A stretch of 64,000 nt of DNA from Hypericum androsaemum (Eukaryota; Streptophyta; Magnoliopsida; Malpighiales; Hypericaceae). The stretch lies in contig OZ023197.1 of assembly GCA_963995505.1 (NCBI GenBank), positions 14,382,475-14,446,474 of the forward strand, written 5' to 3'. The notes under the pieces are model-generated. The model was not told where the DNA came from and made no database searches. It saw nothing but the letters and a program-made list of their open reading frames with translations. Of this stretch, positions 34,198 to 46,925 are shown one piece after another (position 1 is the first letter of the stretch; each line of letters opens with the position of its first letter). The position numbers and the translations under genes were made by a program.

Positions 34198-35478
34198 TGA
34201 CGTGCGTGTCGAGGCCCCTCAAAATAAACCGATATTTTGTCGCTCACTAATTTGTAGCAAGCAAGGGAAGAACCGAGTCAGATCCAAAGAGGGACGAATA
34301 CTAAATTACTCTAACTATTAATTCGGAAATTAAAAGGGGGGGGGGGGGGGGTTTGTGAGATTCAAAGTCGTACAAAATCAACAAACACAAATGAGAGTAG
34401 TGAGTGAAATCAGTGAGAGAAAATGGTAGATTCGAGATCGGAGTACCACGACAGGTTGGTTGATCATTGGATCACAAATGATAATCTAATGCACGTAGCA
34501 AGTCGGTGTAACTCTCCCGTAAGTGCAAAGAGACCACAAACATCAATAATCAACTAGACAAACATCCGCCTAACTAGTTGTTTACTACCTAATAGACAAA
34601 ATATCAACCGATTTCAACCTATAAGGCGACAGCATTAAGAACGAATGTTCCTACTCCTAGCGATTATACTCAAAACCTTGGTATCTACGAACCTTGGTAT
34701 TTACTTATTCCTAGTTAATTAGTTTGGTAACAACTATTCCTCGCTGAATTAACCTTGCTCCTCGTTCAATTCCTAACTGCAACTACTAATCAAGAATCAA
34801 TGATAAATATGTTCTATAATAAATCCACAACTGCAAACCATTCAAGAACAATAATAAGCACAAGAAATAAGTAAATGCTACTGAATTAAATTGAATAACC
34901 AAGATCTTCACAACCAAAACCTGGGTCTCCTCCCTCGAATCAACTTAGATGTTTAATTCCTCATAATCTTGGCAAAGACAAAATATCAAAAGTATTTGTT
35001 CTCTGGAATAGAAAAAGTACCGTCTAAAATAAGTCTAGAGGCTTATATATAAGTCCTACTAACTCTAAAAACCTAAAAGGGTCGTCCAAGAACCATCAGC
35101 GATGCAAAAGACCAAATTTTCAATATTGGTTTGAATTTTCAGTATTTTAGTTGTAACTTCCTTTTTCGATCTCCGATTTAGGAGTTCTTTATATCCACAG
35201 AAAGAGGAAAGAAAGATCTTCAACCTCCTGTCTAATAGGTGTCCTCTAATTCGGCCCCAAAATTGACCAAAATGCCCTTCCAAGTTAGCTATCCCTGCTA
35301 GACTCCTTCTTCAAGGATAATTCTTTCCAAATTTTGCCCCTTTTCCTACAATTAAGCACAAAGAACCCATTAGTCACCCAAAACTCATATGTTCACTAAA
35401 ATGATACTAAAGTAAAGATAAAAGTGTGAAAATGACTCAAAATTCTATGTGTTTAATGCGTATTTTAGACACACATCA
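34198..35478 (-). repeat. 3' LTR of the Athila-like element
   Basis: Its boundary with the internal region is set by the polypurine tract. It includes an 18-base G run at about 34335-34352. A partial sister LTR is at 31698-31958. Confidence 0.65.
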
Positions 35479-37365
35479 AACATCCCCACACTTAAACTTT
35501 ACTTGTCCTCAGGTAAGTAAGCATCAGACACACCTTGAAATCTCAAACTCTCATTAAAAGACCACCCCACAACCTAGTAGTTCACTACCTGAGCATAATG
35601 AGTAAGAGTGTGTAGACACCGAATCCTTGACCGTTTAACCTAGTTTTTGCACTAAGTAGACTACCCTAGAAGGTTGACCACTCAGAGGTTTGAAAATTGT
35701 AGCTCACATTTATAAGTAGTCAACTGTCTACACTCGCATACATGTCCGAGTTTTCAAAGTTTCATACGTCTCACTCGATGGTGCTTTAAATAAATGCGAG
35801 GCTCATGATCAAGGGGACTTTTCATTAGGTTGTAATGGGGTTAAGGTCAGGTGAGGATGCTATATATGGGAAGTAGCTAAACCATCCAGCCCGAGGAGCT
35901 CACAAAAATGTTCTAGCTCTCGTCTATTCTAAACACCTCACACTATATCTAATATGCACTCATCCCAAGATTACACCCAATCCTATTGGCTGCACAGCTC
36001 GAACCGTGCCATTTATTCACTTTACAACTACTTTCCAACCTTTCCACTAGCCCATCTTAGGGCATTTGTTCCACATCCAACTTTCCCATTCTTTTTTCAT
36101 CACGTTTTCCTTCTATTTCCTTTTTTTCCTTCTTTTTTTTTCTTGTCACAACTTTTCTCATTCACATCCATACATCATATCACACATCTAAGGTAGCTGG
36201 TCTCGGCTTCTTTGTTGGCCTCAATTCTGCCCATTTTTTCTATTGTTCATTCCCAAGCTATTCTACCAAGTGAACCCTTACAATTATACCCCAAAGATAA
36301 AGACCTAATGCGTCTTCGGACCCAAGTGATCAAAGGTGGGTAGGATTGTGGATATAGGGCTTACATTGGCTTACATATATATTTGGATAAATTAGCCTCA
36401 GGTCCCTAGTTTATAATTTTATTATTAGCAGATCTCTGGCTTTCAAAAAAAGTGTATGAGGTCCATGTTTCTTAAGAAAATATTGGTCTGAGGTCCCTAG
36501 TCACCGGCTCGATCTTCTTAAAAATCTCTGGAGAAAATCTCTGATCCGGTGACTAGGGATCTCAGACCAATATTTTCTTAAAAAGCAGGGACCTGATACA
36601 CTATTTTTGAAAGCCAGGGACCTGCGAGTAATAAAATTATAAACCAGGGACCTGAGGATAATTTGCCCTATATATTTTAATAAAAAAGGCTCAGGCTCAA
36701 CGGGTTTAAACAAGGGATATAAATAATTTTTGGCTCTAAGGCTCTAGGCTCAATATCAAAGATGGCCCCTGTCCTTCCACTTACACCCACACGACCAAAA
36801 TAGTACCAAGTGATGGTATGAAACTCGTTGACCGGAGCAATGTAGGCACCTCATGCTATATGGAGACGGTTGTCTCCTCATTCGGCTCTAAAATATCTCA
36901 CGAGGTCGCTCAATCCCTCTAGTCTAATCTACCTACTGCGACCACTAACCTAAACAACCAAGGGTGTTGTCCCTACACATTCCTACTTATCTTACTCGGG
37001 CGTGACTCCTAACAAGGTATGGGGTTTAGCTTCTAACAAAAGTTCAAATTTGAGACGAAGGTTCATCATCTGCTTTTGATACCACATCAACCACAAACAC
37101 AAACAAACATACTCCTAAATTCATACCTAGACTTGATCACACACCACTGAATAAATAAAAATGCACGCAGACACCCCTCCCAACACTTATTGAACACATT
37201 GTCCTCAATGTAGGTAGACTCTAAACATGACAAGAATATACAAAATAAAGACAAACATATTAATGACCCCTTACATCCCCACACTTAGAGAGCAAAAACA
37301 TAAGACATAACAAGCACGAGACATAACAAAACATAATAAATAATTAAATAACAAAACAAATCAGT
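35479..37365 (-). other. Noncoding 3' internal region of the Athila-like element
   Basis: No domain-bearing frame. Contains a palindromic MITE (36385-36668). Otherwise consistent with the long untranslated region between the third ORF and the 3' LTR in Athila elements. Confidence 0.55.
36385..36668. mobile_element. Palindromic MITE with 9-bp target duplication
   Basis: Two arms of about 140 bp form an almost perfect inverted repeat, joined near 36526, with TATATATTT on both sides (36376-36384 and 36669-36677). Ends read AAATT(A/G)(G/T)CCTCAGGTCCCT. The 9-bp duplication suggests Mutator-type mobilisation. Confidence 0.85.
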
Positions 37366-40140
37366 TTAGGGTTCAAGGACTCCCTCGGATGGTGTGTCAC
37401 TTACTATAGGCGGCAATAACTCGCATCCAAACTTGGCAAAAAGAAGGCAGAGCATGACTGTGGTGTGGGCTTGCTTGCGCTCTATGGTGGTGAGTGGTGC
37501 CTTTAGTTCACCTAGCTCGGATCCCACGAAGGAGTTTCGTTCCTCCATTTTTGCCATTAGCACGGTCAATGTAGCTTGTATGGCTCCCTCTATGGTCATA
37601 TATGGGGCTATTGTGACTCGGTTCTCCTTCGATGCGGAACACTTTTGTTAAGAGGTTAACGATTGCCAACAATTCCTTTCCTTCGCATCAATTAGTTGCC
37701 CACTGACGGTAATAATCTCTACGGAAATTAGGGTACTGTAAATGATATGGCCAAGGGCTAATGGTGGAGAGATCGTTGTGGGGAGCACATTGTAAAACTC
37801 AGCAAGACCGGTGCCTGAAAAACTTGGTAAATGATGAGTGTATAAACACTCATAATTTGTCATATATTTTGTGCGTGTTTAGTCATGATTTAAATTATTT
37901 TCATCATATTATGTCAAGTCTTATGATCATTTCAGTATGTTTCTATTCGGGAGTAGATTTCTACCCATTATCATATTTTGTAGGAAAATGGAGCTCAATG
38001 AAGGCCATTGGAGTAGTGATTTCAAGAGACCATAACTTTTTGCTCGAGCATCGGATTATAACAAGTGAGATATTGTTGGAAAGCTTGAAGAGAGATCTAC
38101 ATTTCATCTTTTATAGTCGAGGCCGAATTCGGAGCAGAAGAGGGCTAAAAAGTGAAAATACGAAGATATGATGAAGCTGACCAAGACCCGGCAGGCGCTA
38201 GGTCCATTTTCGAGTGCTCCATTGGCGGGCGCCAACTCATTGGTGGGCACCAGGACCCCGAGGCCAGAATTTTTAGACTTCCTATTTTGTCAGGTTTTTG
38301 ACTTATTCCGGATTTGAATGACTCTTGGCCCCCTATTTCGGCCCTAGGACTATAATTATATTATTTACTTCATTACTTGGCTAGCAAGACTTCTAGTTTC
38401 GGTGAACTCCTCTAGGATTTTCTATTTTCTAGCTTAGATGTTTGGCTATATATACACCATAGTCTTTTAGGTTTTGGAGAGACTTTCCACTACAACACTG
38501 AGGCAAAATTGGGAGATCAATTAAGTCATAATTTTGTTCAGATTCGTAGAGGCAAGGCTTGCTCAAACGACTAAGCCCCCTCTTTCCCTTACTTATGCTT
38601 TTCATTATGATGTTCTTTATTATCATCTCTTGCTTCGTTGTTATGCTTAGCGAATAGATTTCTTTAGAATGCGATGCCCTAATATGTGATTGATTATCTA
38701 TGCAAGTTCTTGGTTCTAATATCTTGCGCTTTAGTTTTTAATTGGTAAACTTAATGCTTAATCTAACTTGATCACTTAGATTATGATTAGAATTGATGAG
38801 AGTGGACCGAGAGGTACTCGAATTAATAAAAATCCCAATTAGCATATTCTTAGGTATTAATGAGACGTCTTAATATCATGAGAATACCCGTTAGGAGCAA
38901 TCTTCATAATTGAAATTAGTATAGTTCTAAGTCTAATTGATGAGCGAAAGCATTAATTAGTAGCTTAAGTCTTTACTATCTTGAATTTATCTTTCTAATG
39001 AGCAAAAGCGTTAGGACACTCCGGGTACTAATTGGAGCTTCGTAAGAATCATAATCTCGACATAGGTAGTCAATCCATAGGGTATCGTGCTCGTTTGTCT
39101 CTATTGAATTTACAACTCTTTTATTTATATTTTCGATTTCGTTTACTTACTTGCAAACTCTTACAACTTTATAAACTTTTAAATTCTCACGTTTCACATA
39201 ATTGATTGTTTAGATTTCGTATTCCAACCATCAGTTCGAAACCCTACTTATTCACTATACTATTTGATTGTGTGTTTAATTGTTCGTAATTTCTCGTACA
39301 TCAGTAGGTGGTGTTTGACCGGCTTCTTGTCCTGCAAACAAAAACAACTCCAGACCGGAGACTTTGTTGCTCTCCTGCTTCCCATAAATTCCATGACACA
39401 TAAACTTGTGTAAAAAGTAGATATGCAGGGTCAATGATAAATCCATTAGAGGAGTTTGTCATGCAAAAGTACGCTAAGCTAGTCAACTTACACCAACTCT
39501 TTTGGTCACAAAACGTTGACGGAATTTCAGTACAACCATCTATAGGAAAACCAAAATCTTTATGCAATGATCGTGTGATCGATCGTATAATCTTTGCCAT
39601 TCAAACAACATTGGATATATTTCAAATCGATGTCAATTTTAGGGGTTTTGAAAATTTCAATGCGAGAGTTTCATAAGTGGCCAAAGGTTGTCAATATAAG
39701 GAATTCACTCAATTCTCTATTTCTAGTTTTCAATCAAATACTCTCAACTATATGAAAATCAAACCACTTATTTTGCACAATTTTTTTTAGAGGAGAGACA
39801 CTGAAAACGTTTACTCTCACTGTCATCTCGGATAAAGAACGGAGCCTTGTACGTGTCGCGAAAGTCTACGGGTTGTGGTGGATCGTCTCCTCTCTTCCGT
39901 TTACCGGGACTTGGAGTTGTGGTATTTTTCTTCTTCGGAGGCATGGAAAAACTGAACTGAAAATTCGACACAATTCAGACGATGAAGTTGAACAGATAAA
40001 CTAGCGGCCACTGTTCCTGCAAGAATAATCAAACCACCACACAAGTTATGTTGAATAGGATCTTAAATAGGTTTCGGAACTATTAGAATAATTGAGAAAG
40101 AGAATCAAAATTCCGTGAAAAGTGGAAAAAAAAGGAAGTC
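37366..40140 (-). pseudogene. Athila-like third ORF, copy 2, split by a solo LTR
   Basis: Same protein family as 30138-31260. N-terminal part at 39768-39950 has MPPKKK then PSPGKRKRGDD. A middle part (about 39304-39600) includes CDQKSWCKLTSLAYFCM. The C-terminal part is at 37366-37831. The frame is broken by stops and by the LTR insertion at 37832-39303. Confidence 0.65.
37832..39303 (+). mobile_element. Solo LTR (about 1.47 kb) inserted in the Athila-like ORF
   Basis: Ends TGATG...CATCA. Comparison with copy 1 (30138-31260) shows uninterrupted sequence there, which fixes the insertion point. Flanks GTAAA (37827-37831) and GTAGG (39304-39308) fit a 5-bp duplication with two later changes. 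A TATA-like tract at about 38440 suggests plus orientation. No internal region remains. Confidence 0.8.
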
Positions 40141-40425
40141 CAACTAGGACTGCATATGTCTCGGGCATGGAAAGCCGAGAGAAAAAATATTTCTTTTTCG
40201 GAAGACTCGTCGGATTGGGCTTTTATTCAGCAGCCGGGTCGGCGCGAAAACGGTTTGGTCGGCGCGGCGCGGGAAGGAGATAAAATGTTCTGTCCACATC
40301 GTAGCGTAACTCTCTGGTCTCCCCGAGAAGAGACATTATTTTTTATTTCTCTGTTCAATTTGCCGCGAGCAGGTATTCGTCGCTACGAGTACTTTCTCAT
40401 TAGTTCGAGTAGCCTTTGCTTCCAC

Positions 40426-41988
40426 CTACTTCAAGAGATAATCAACATCAAGTATGATATAGATGTTGCCTAAGGAGCCAGGAAAAGATCTTATAAAATT
40501 TATTCTCCACACATCAAATATCTCACTTAAAAGTATAGGAACTTGAGGCATCTCATTTCTACGAGATATCTTCCCTACTCGCTGACGGCGATCACAACTT
40601 TTGCAGAATTCGTAAGCATCATGAAAGAGAGTAGGCCAATAAAATCTATTATCTAGCACTTTTCTAGCAGTTCTTCTAGGACCAAAGTGACCTCCACATG
40701 CATATGTATGACAATAAGTCAAGATGGACTCATATTCAGGTAAGGCTACGCAACGACAAATGACTTGATCACCACCAATTTTCCAGAGAAAAGGTTCATC
40801 CCAAATAAAGTACTTTGCATCACTACGAAGTTTATGCCTTTTACTTTCGTTAAACCAGGAGGAGTCTTACCAGTTACAATAAAGTTCACAAGGTTTGCAT
40901 GCCATGGTTCTTCAGTTTGGACATCAAATAGTTGTTCATCAGAAAAATCATCTGAAATGGGTAGTGGCTCCTTTGCCCGTTCCAGGCGGCTCAAGTTGTC
41001 CGCTACTAAATTTTCAGACCCTTTCTTATCTCGAATCTCCAAGTTAAACTCTTGTAATAAAAGAATCTATCAAATTAAGCTTAGTTTAGACTCTTTCTTT
41101 GCCAATAAATATTTGAGTGCGGCATGATCAAAATAAACTATGACTTTTGTTCCCAAAAGGTAAGAACGAAATTTATCCAAGGCAAAGACAATGGCGAGTA
41201 ATTTTTTCTCCGTGGTGGAGTAATTTCATTGGGCTCCATCCAAAGTCTTTGAGGCATACTAGATGACATGATTGCTCTTCTCAACTCGTGGTCCAAGTAC
41301 AGCTCCTACGGAAAAATCACTTGCGCCTGTCATAATCTCGAATGGTAGGTTCCAATTAGCAGGTTGCAGGATTAGGGCTATGGTTAGCAACAACTTCAGT
41401 TTGTCAAAAGATTTCTTGTATTCCTTACTGAAAATGAATTCCACGTCATTCTTAAGTAGATTGCTCAAAGGTAGAGCGATCTTGGAGAAATCCTTGATGA
41501 AATGACGGTAGAACCCAGCATGACTAAGAAAACTTCTTGAACATTAGTTGGGTAAGGGAGATTAGAAACCAAATCAATTTTTGCTTTATCAACTTCAATC
41601 CCTTTTTTAGAAATCACATGTCCGAGGACAATGTCTTGAGTGACCAGGAAATGACATTTTTCGTAGTTCAATACCAGGCTTTTGTCAATGCAACGTTGTA
41701 AAACTTTCAAAATATTTTGCAAGCAATGGTTAAAAGAATCGTTTTACACGGTGAAATCATCCATGAATACCTCAATGCAATTCTCTATCATGTCAGAAAA
41801 TATACTCATCATGGAACGTTGAAAAGTACCAGGAGCATCACATAGACCAAAGGGCATGCGACGATAAGCAAATGTTTCAAATGGGCAAGTGAATGTAGTT
41901 TTGTCTTGGTCTTTCAGATCAACTACTATTTGGTAGTATGAATAACCATCAAGAAAATAGAAATCGGACTTACCTAAAAGGCGCTCCA
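40426..41988 (-). pseudogene. Gypsy pol fragments (RT, RNase H, integrase finger)
   Basis: Minus-strand pieces in order: RT with FLDGYSYYQI, MPFGLCDAPGTFQR and FMDD (41744-41988), RT end with GHVISKKGIEVD (41465-41722), RNase H (about 41100-41468), linker with NLVADNLSRL (40746-41042) and the integrase HHCC finger (40560-40722). Several frameshifts and stops separate them. Protease and gag are missing. Confidence 0.88.
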
Positions 41989-42260
41989 AGGTTAAACGCG
42001 TTTGGCCGGGAGTAGGATCATGATGGGTGACCTCCTGGGAAATTTTTGGGATGCGTGTGAGTGAGGACAAAGCATGCTAGAAAAGACCCGTGTTGGTCTG
42101 TGGAAACAGTCGGTCAAATCACGAGGCATTACGTCACGCCCAAAAAATTGGCATGTTAACCGCCACGGAGAGAAAGTTCTCCGTAAGGCTCAAATACTTT
42201 CAAAGTATATTATAAGACATATATATTTAAGGTTACATTCTTGATGGAAACTTCTCTACA
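41989..42260 (+). mobile_element. Cassandra LTR fragment plus a shared downstream repeat
   Basis: 41989-42130 repeats the 5S-like part of the Cassandra LTR (GTTTGGCCGGGAGTAGGAT, GGGTGACCTCCTGGGAA) through its 3' end. 42130-42260 continues with sequence also found after the Cassandra LTR at 61530-61660. The junction with gypsy pol lies in CTCCAAGG, which both sequences could contribute. Confidence 0.75.
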
Positions 42261-43122
42261 ATATTATATTTATCTTTAGGCTAATTTATATTATATTTGT
42301 TAAGAATAGTCCTTGGATCATCCCCAAGACGTCCGTGCATATAAATATGTATCCTACTATTTTTTTCATGCCTCGTCTCTTTCCTATTCGTACCTAGTAT
42401 TATATATTTCTCTCTGTCATTATTTAACCTTTTTTTATCTCTATCTAATTTGGTAGAATTGTTCTTCTTGTAATTCAGATGGCCGCCAATATACACGTGT
42501 ACAATTTTTTCATTTTTTTCTCCTACTCTCAATTATATATATATTTTGATTTTCTTACTTAGTCTAATCTATTTCTCTTTTAATTCTTATTTATTACTCA
42601 ACCTATAAATATTTTTATCCATACTTAATTTATCTTTCACATGGATGGTGTACTCGGACGAAATGTGACAACCTCGATGGAGCTAGGTAAATGTGGCATG
42701 ATTAAAAATGTGTGATTCACTTATATAGTAAGGATTTTTTGGGAAATTTGTTTGATGCAAAATCGAGCCATTTTTCAAAGAGATAGGTACGATCAATAAT
42801 TTTTTATTCATACTATCATTTTACGAGTCTACGAATGACTCCAGAAAGATGAACTCGATAACAAATTTGGGTCACCAAGAGCTAATCCTTTACGTGGAAT
42901 CTCTAGGAGATGTTTTGGCATGTAACTAGTATATCCTATATATTATAACACTTGGTGTAATTATTGGTTTATGTATAAAATTAATCAACTTACCTAAAAA
43001 AAATATCTTTCACATTTAATCTCGTTCTCAATTACTTTTACGATGTTCTCAAATACATAAACAAAGTGCGGATTGCAACCCTTATTATATACAAGGGGAA
43101 GCTTGAGATGATATCTCAATAT
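42261..43122. other. AT-rich spacer downstream of TPS copy D
   Basis: No gene or element termini that I can recognise. Confidence 0.45.
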
Positions 43123-44326
43123 TCAGAGGGGAATACATGGTCTTCATCAAAGTCTCAATGCAGGCTACATCGGTCATCCCGTCTCCAACTTTGTAAGCGA
43201 TCTCCATAACACGGCCATAGTTGAACACTCGCAACAGGATATCCAGTGGAACATTTCTAGATTCTTTCATCAGTTCCTCGTTCATAGTTTTCCATGCATT
43301 TGAGATCCTTCTTCGAAATTCAGCTTTTGTCTCTTTATCTATTGCATTGTATTCTCTCTTATAGCTACTAAATGTACGGTAAGATTTCCGGTACTCTCCT
43401 CTTCCCGCTTTATTAAGATTGACACGGTTTAAAAATTGTCAGTAATGATTATACCACTCGTATAATAACCTATTTTAAATGTTGTTAAATCAAAACCCAA
43501 CCTATATTATTTTGTAAAGTTTAAGGTACTGTTTTTCATTAGGTTAAAGTTAAATTTTATAAGAAAAATATGAATACCGTATAGGATTTAAAGACTAAAG
43601 TTGAATTATTTATTTTTTCAAATGTTTGGAGTCAGAAGAAAGAAAACAGAAGATATATCTTCTCCCTTTATTCATTCTTCTATCATATGTCACTTTTATT
43701 CTTGCGCAAGTTAGGTTCATCAATAGAAATTTATGATTCAATTTGAATATTATATTTCTGTCAGTTCTTATACATCATGTCACATTTGGGAAAGTATCAT
43801 TTTGGAAATATATAGTTACCTTGTGGCTGACCAAATCATTGGCAAGCCGACCAATAACACCCACAGCTTGTGCCATATCAGGTACATCTTTCAACCATTT
43901 GCATGCCTCGCCGGTGAGCTCTCCGATCCCGAGAAAGGCTACCGCTTGCATGTACATTTTCCCGGCCGACAAGATTCCCAGATCTAAACTCTCTTCAAAA
44001 GATGGAAGATACCCATTTTTCATCCATTTAGCTTCCATCATGTACACACTTGCAAAATCCTGCAGCTGCTCAGCAAACACGAAATGGTTAGCGGCCAAAA
44101 TTGTATTTAATTTAAAAGCACAAGGTGTGACAAAAGTCTAAGATTTAATTCTTAACAGATGTAATTAGGTGTACAATTTATCATTAAAAAACACGAAATG
44201 GTTATCATGCATTTATATGTGTTTCCATAATTACAAGAAACATACATGGGTTTTTGCCAAATGAATGTGGCCAACATATATTGGTTCTTAAATCACATTC
44301 TATATGCGCGTGTGTATGTATGTAGG

Positions 44327-44615
44327 TGTTAGAGATGTTAAGAAATTGAAGAGGAAATTTTGTGGGCTTGTTTCCTATTCTATTCGGACTAGATTTTGTA
44401 CTCATAATTTGACCTAGATAGCTTACTTGATGTACAAGTGTTTGCCTCTATATAAAGACATGTTATACTAAGATTTTGTATGGCTTTGTGGCTCGGAAAC
44501 TCATCAATAAAAGTTCTCCTTTCTCTCCGTGAACGTAGTCATTAGGCTGAACCACGTAAACTCTTGCGTCTGTGTTCTTTGTGCATTTTGTTCTCTAGTT
44601 GTTGAATTCCTAACA
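44327..44615 (+). mobile_element. Solo copia-type LTR in intron 5 of TPS copy D
   Basis: 289 bp, TGTTAGAG...CCTAACA, flanked by GTAGG at 44322-44326 and 44616-44620. Same family as the LTR at 29445-29849. Copy G lacks it at the matching intron position. Confidence 0.93.
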
Positions 44616-45221
44616 GTAGGTATGTATGTATACGCGCACATTATTGTTGTATATTGATGGATATGTTTCAGAGTCGATGTAGTAGTATATATCATATATT
44701 CAATTATTCAATAAAAATATATCTTACATATTCCCTTGTCAACGACACAAAAAATCGACGATCCATCCCGAGCAGCATGGCTTTCCAACTCTTCAAAAGT
44801 GTCCAAGTAGACCTTGTACAGGTGCTTTATATAATCTTTGGGAAGCCGGTCGATCATACCTCTGTCCCACCTAATTTTTTAAATTAATTTTCAGTAGAAA
44901 TCTATCATTTAATTTCTTCATAAATGGATTATAGGACACAAACCTGATCATTGCATCAGTTAGAATGGGAAGATCCTCAAATTCACCATATGTATCATAA
45001 ACGTCATCAAGAAAACCTATAAGGTTGCTTTGTTTGGTGTATTCAGCCCGAGCATAAGCATAGTTAGGATCAGAATGTACATAATCAGCCCAGAAGAGGA
45101 ACTCCATAAGTCTGTCTCTTCCTAATGGTAACTTGGATGCAATTTCCTGATCCTTCGACCACCTATCCGTATAATTTATACGAATATGAAAAAAGTTAGT
45201 TCAGTTGTGTCAAAGGACATT

Positions 45222-45300
45222 TGACTTAATGGCACAAGTATAAGAAGAATTTGACGAAATTTCAAGGTTCAAACCCTTGCAAAATGTAATTATTGAAAAG
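45222..45300 (+). mobile_element. Possible SINE relic in intron 3 of copy D
   Basis: A-box-like CTTAATGGCAC followed after about 40 bp by a B-box-like GGTTCAAACCC, the spacing of tRNA-derived SINEs. The same stretch occurs in copy G (about 62765-62830) with the B box decayed. No clear tail or duplication. Confidence 0.3.
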
Positions 45301-46524
45301 CAAAAATAATATCTGCTAAGCAGCAACGGTATATTAAAAAGTAAGCTTACTTGTATATGCTCTTTATCTCTTGTTGGTGTACTAACTGAACCCGGTTGAA
45401 ATCGAGCTTGGCAAGCTTAAGCAACGTATCATTCTTAGGCTCATAATCATCATAGAAAGATATGAACTCTCTAGCCTTGAGCCTCACCGGACCCTTGTGC
45501 AATGGAGTCGACAGTGAACTATTTATCTCATCTGCCAAATCAGATTTTGATTGAGCCAAAATCTCCAAGTGGGTTCTTGTAAAAGTTAGGGCTTCTTCAA
45601 GAATATCTTCTCCATTTGTTAGAACATAGGCACCTTCGAACAGACTCAATAAGCCTTTCGGATCATTGGTAAGAGATTCCTTGAACTTTTGTGTCTTCAT
45701 GTCCTTGAACTTGTTGAAGATATCTGAATAACAAAAAAACAATGTTAGTATCGGTATATTCTGTTATTCGTAAAAGGACTACGCTGAGAATTTTATGAGA
45801 GATAAGAGAAATAGAGGACGATTATCACTATGACATGGAAATACACTGAGAAATAAAACGAAAAAACTCCTAAGAACTATTCTCCTATATGTATGGGCCA
45901 ATCCCGATGGACTTTACAATAAAGAGTTCTAATAAAGTTATAATTTGAAACAAATCCTAATGTATAGGGTGCAATTCCATTTTTAAGGAAAATATAACTT
46001 GTATTACTCAAGTGATTGCATTAATACATAAGAGAATTACACCAATTGCCTAAGTGGTCTCTATCTTTGGAAGTCCTCACACCAATTGTCTCTAACCTAC
46101 AACTGTTTTCTATGTGATGACCGACCAGTTTGATGAAATTATTTTTTTACTCTTTTTCCGTTAATTCCAGAAGCTATTTTTTTTAATGTGATGAACAATA
46201 CAAGTTTAAATCAGTTGTTACCACTCGACATCTTAATTCCGTGTTGTCTGAAAACTCGAAATACAACTGCAATGGTATAAAGATCGTAATCTCTTTTCAA
46301 CAAGAGATCAAATTGCGAGTCAAAAATCCGATACAACTGTCTCTCAATTTTGGCTTGAAAATGGTACGAGATGTCAATACGAGATAGTAAGTCGATCAGT
46401 TTAATTCTCTCCACTCCATCAGCAGAATTATCAAGTAACATGGCCTCCACTCTTTTTGTGGATATCCCGATTTAGCCTAATCTTTTACTATAATATACCA
46501 TAATTTATACTAATCATCCATGTG

Positions 46525-46650
46525 CACAAGGTAGATTCAGTCCCTATGCGAGTCATCAACTATGGGCGTCCTATGGAAGCCTGTTACAAAGATGGAGACG
46601 AGATTACTGATGGAAAGTTCGTAACGATTTATTTTATAAGTAACTCCTTT
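46525..46650 (+). pseudogene. Inverted TPS exon 7 relic
   Basis: The plus strand reads VPMRVINYGRPMEACYKDGD and then EITDGK, clearly the C-terminal TPS segment (compare LMRVLNYGRIMEICYKVGDG of copy F). It is opposite in strand to every other TPS exon here and sits just upstream of the truncated exon 2 of copy D. The remainder is frameshifted and lacks a clear end. Confidence 0.75.
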
Positions 46651-46925
46651 GCATTGATCCCATCCCTCTCCAATCTGGAGATTAGGATGACAAAAAATCT
46701 CATACAACCCGGATCAAACATTTATTCTATCCCCCGGGTCTAGGATAGAGTTTTGTCCTTACTACTAAATCTAAAATATGAGAGTTTGTACTAGATAGGT
46801 CATTATCCTACGATAGTCATTGTCATTGCCAACCACTGTACATCATCTCAAATAAGACTATAAGTTTGGATTCAATTTCCTAAATAAGTTTAAGATCCGA
46901 CGGGTTAGCTAGGAGGAGGTAATGG

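Larger units (their letters stand above)
34198..41988 (-). mobile_element. Large Athila-like Ty3/gypsy element, 5'-truncated
   Basis: Read on the minus strand: pol fragments (41988 to 40426), a third ORF (40140 to 37366, split by a solo LTR), a long noncoding stretch (37365 to 35479), a polypurine tract (GTGTGGGGATGTT) and a 3' LTR of about 1.28 kb (34198-35478, ends TGACGTG...ACACATCA). The 5' side ends abruptly inside RT at about 41988, where 5S-like Cassandra sequence begins. Domain order and the ORF after pol fit Athila. Confidence 0.75.
43123..46452 (-). pseudogene. Terpene synthase copy D, frameshifted and 5'-truncated
   Basis: Exon 7 43123-43407, exon 6 43820-44065, exon 5 44728-44870, exon 4 44944-45162, exon 3 45351-45723 and most of exon 2, 46222 to about 46452. 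Exon 4 has RDR and DDVYD; exon 6 ends with a good NDxxS site. Lesions: exon 5 has one extra base in a T run (143 bp, not 142); exon 7 has a one-base deletion near 43377 that leads to a stop, and an 11-base deletion near the C terminus; sequence homology ends inside exon 2, and exon 1 with its promoter is gone. Exon 3 is 18 bp shorter than in C, in frame. Intron 5 holds a solo LTR. Introns 2 and 3 closely match copy G, so D and G are sister copies. Confidence 0.9.
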
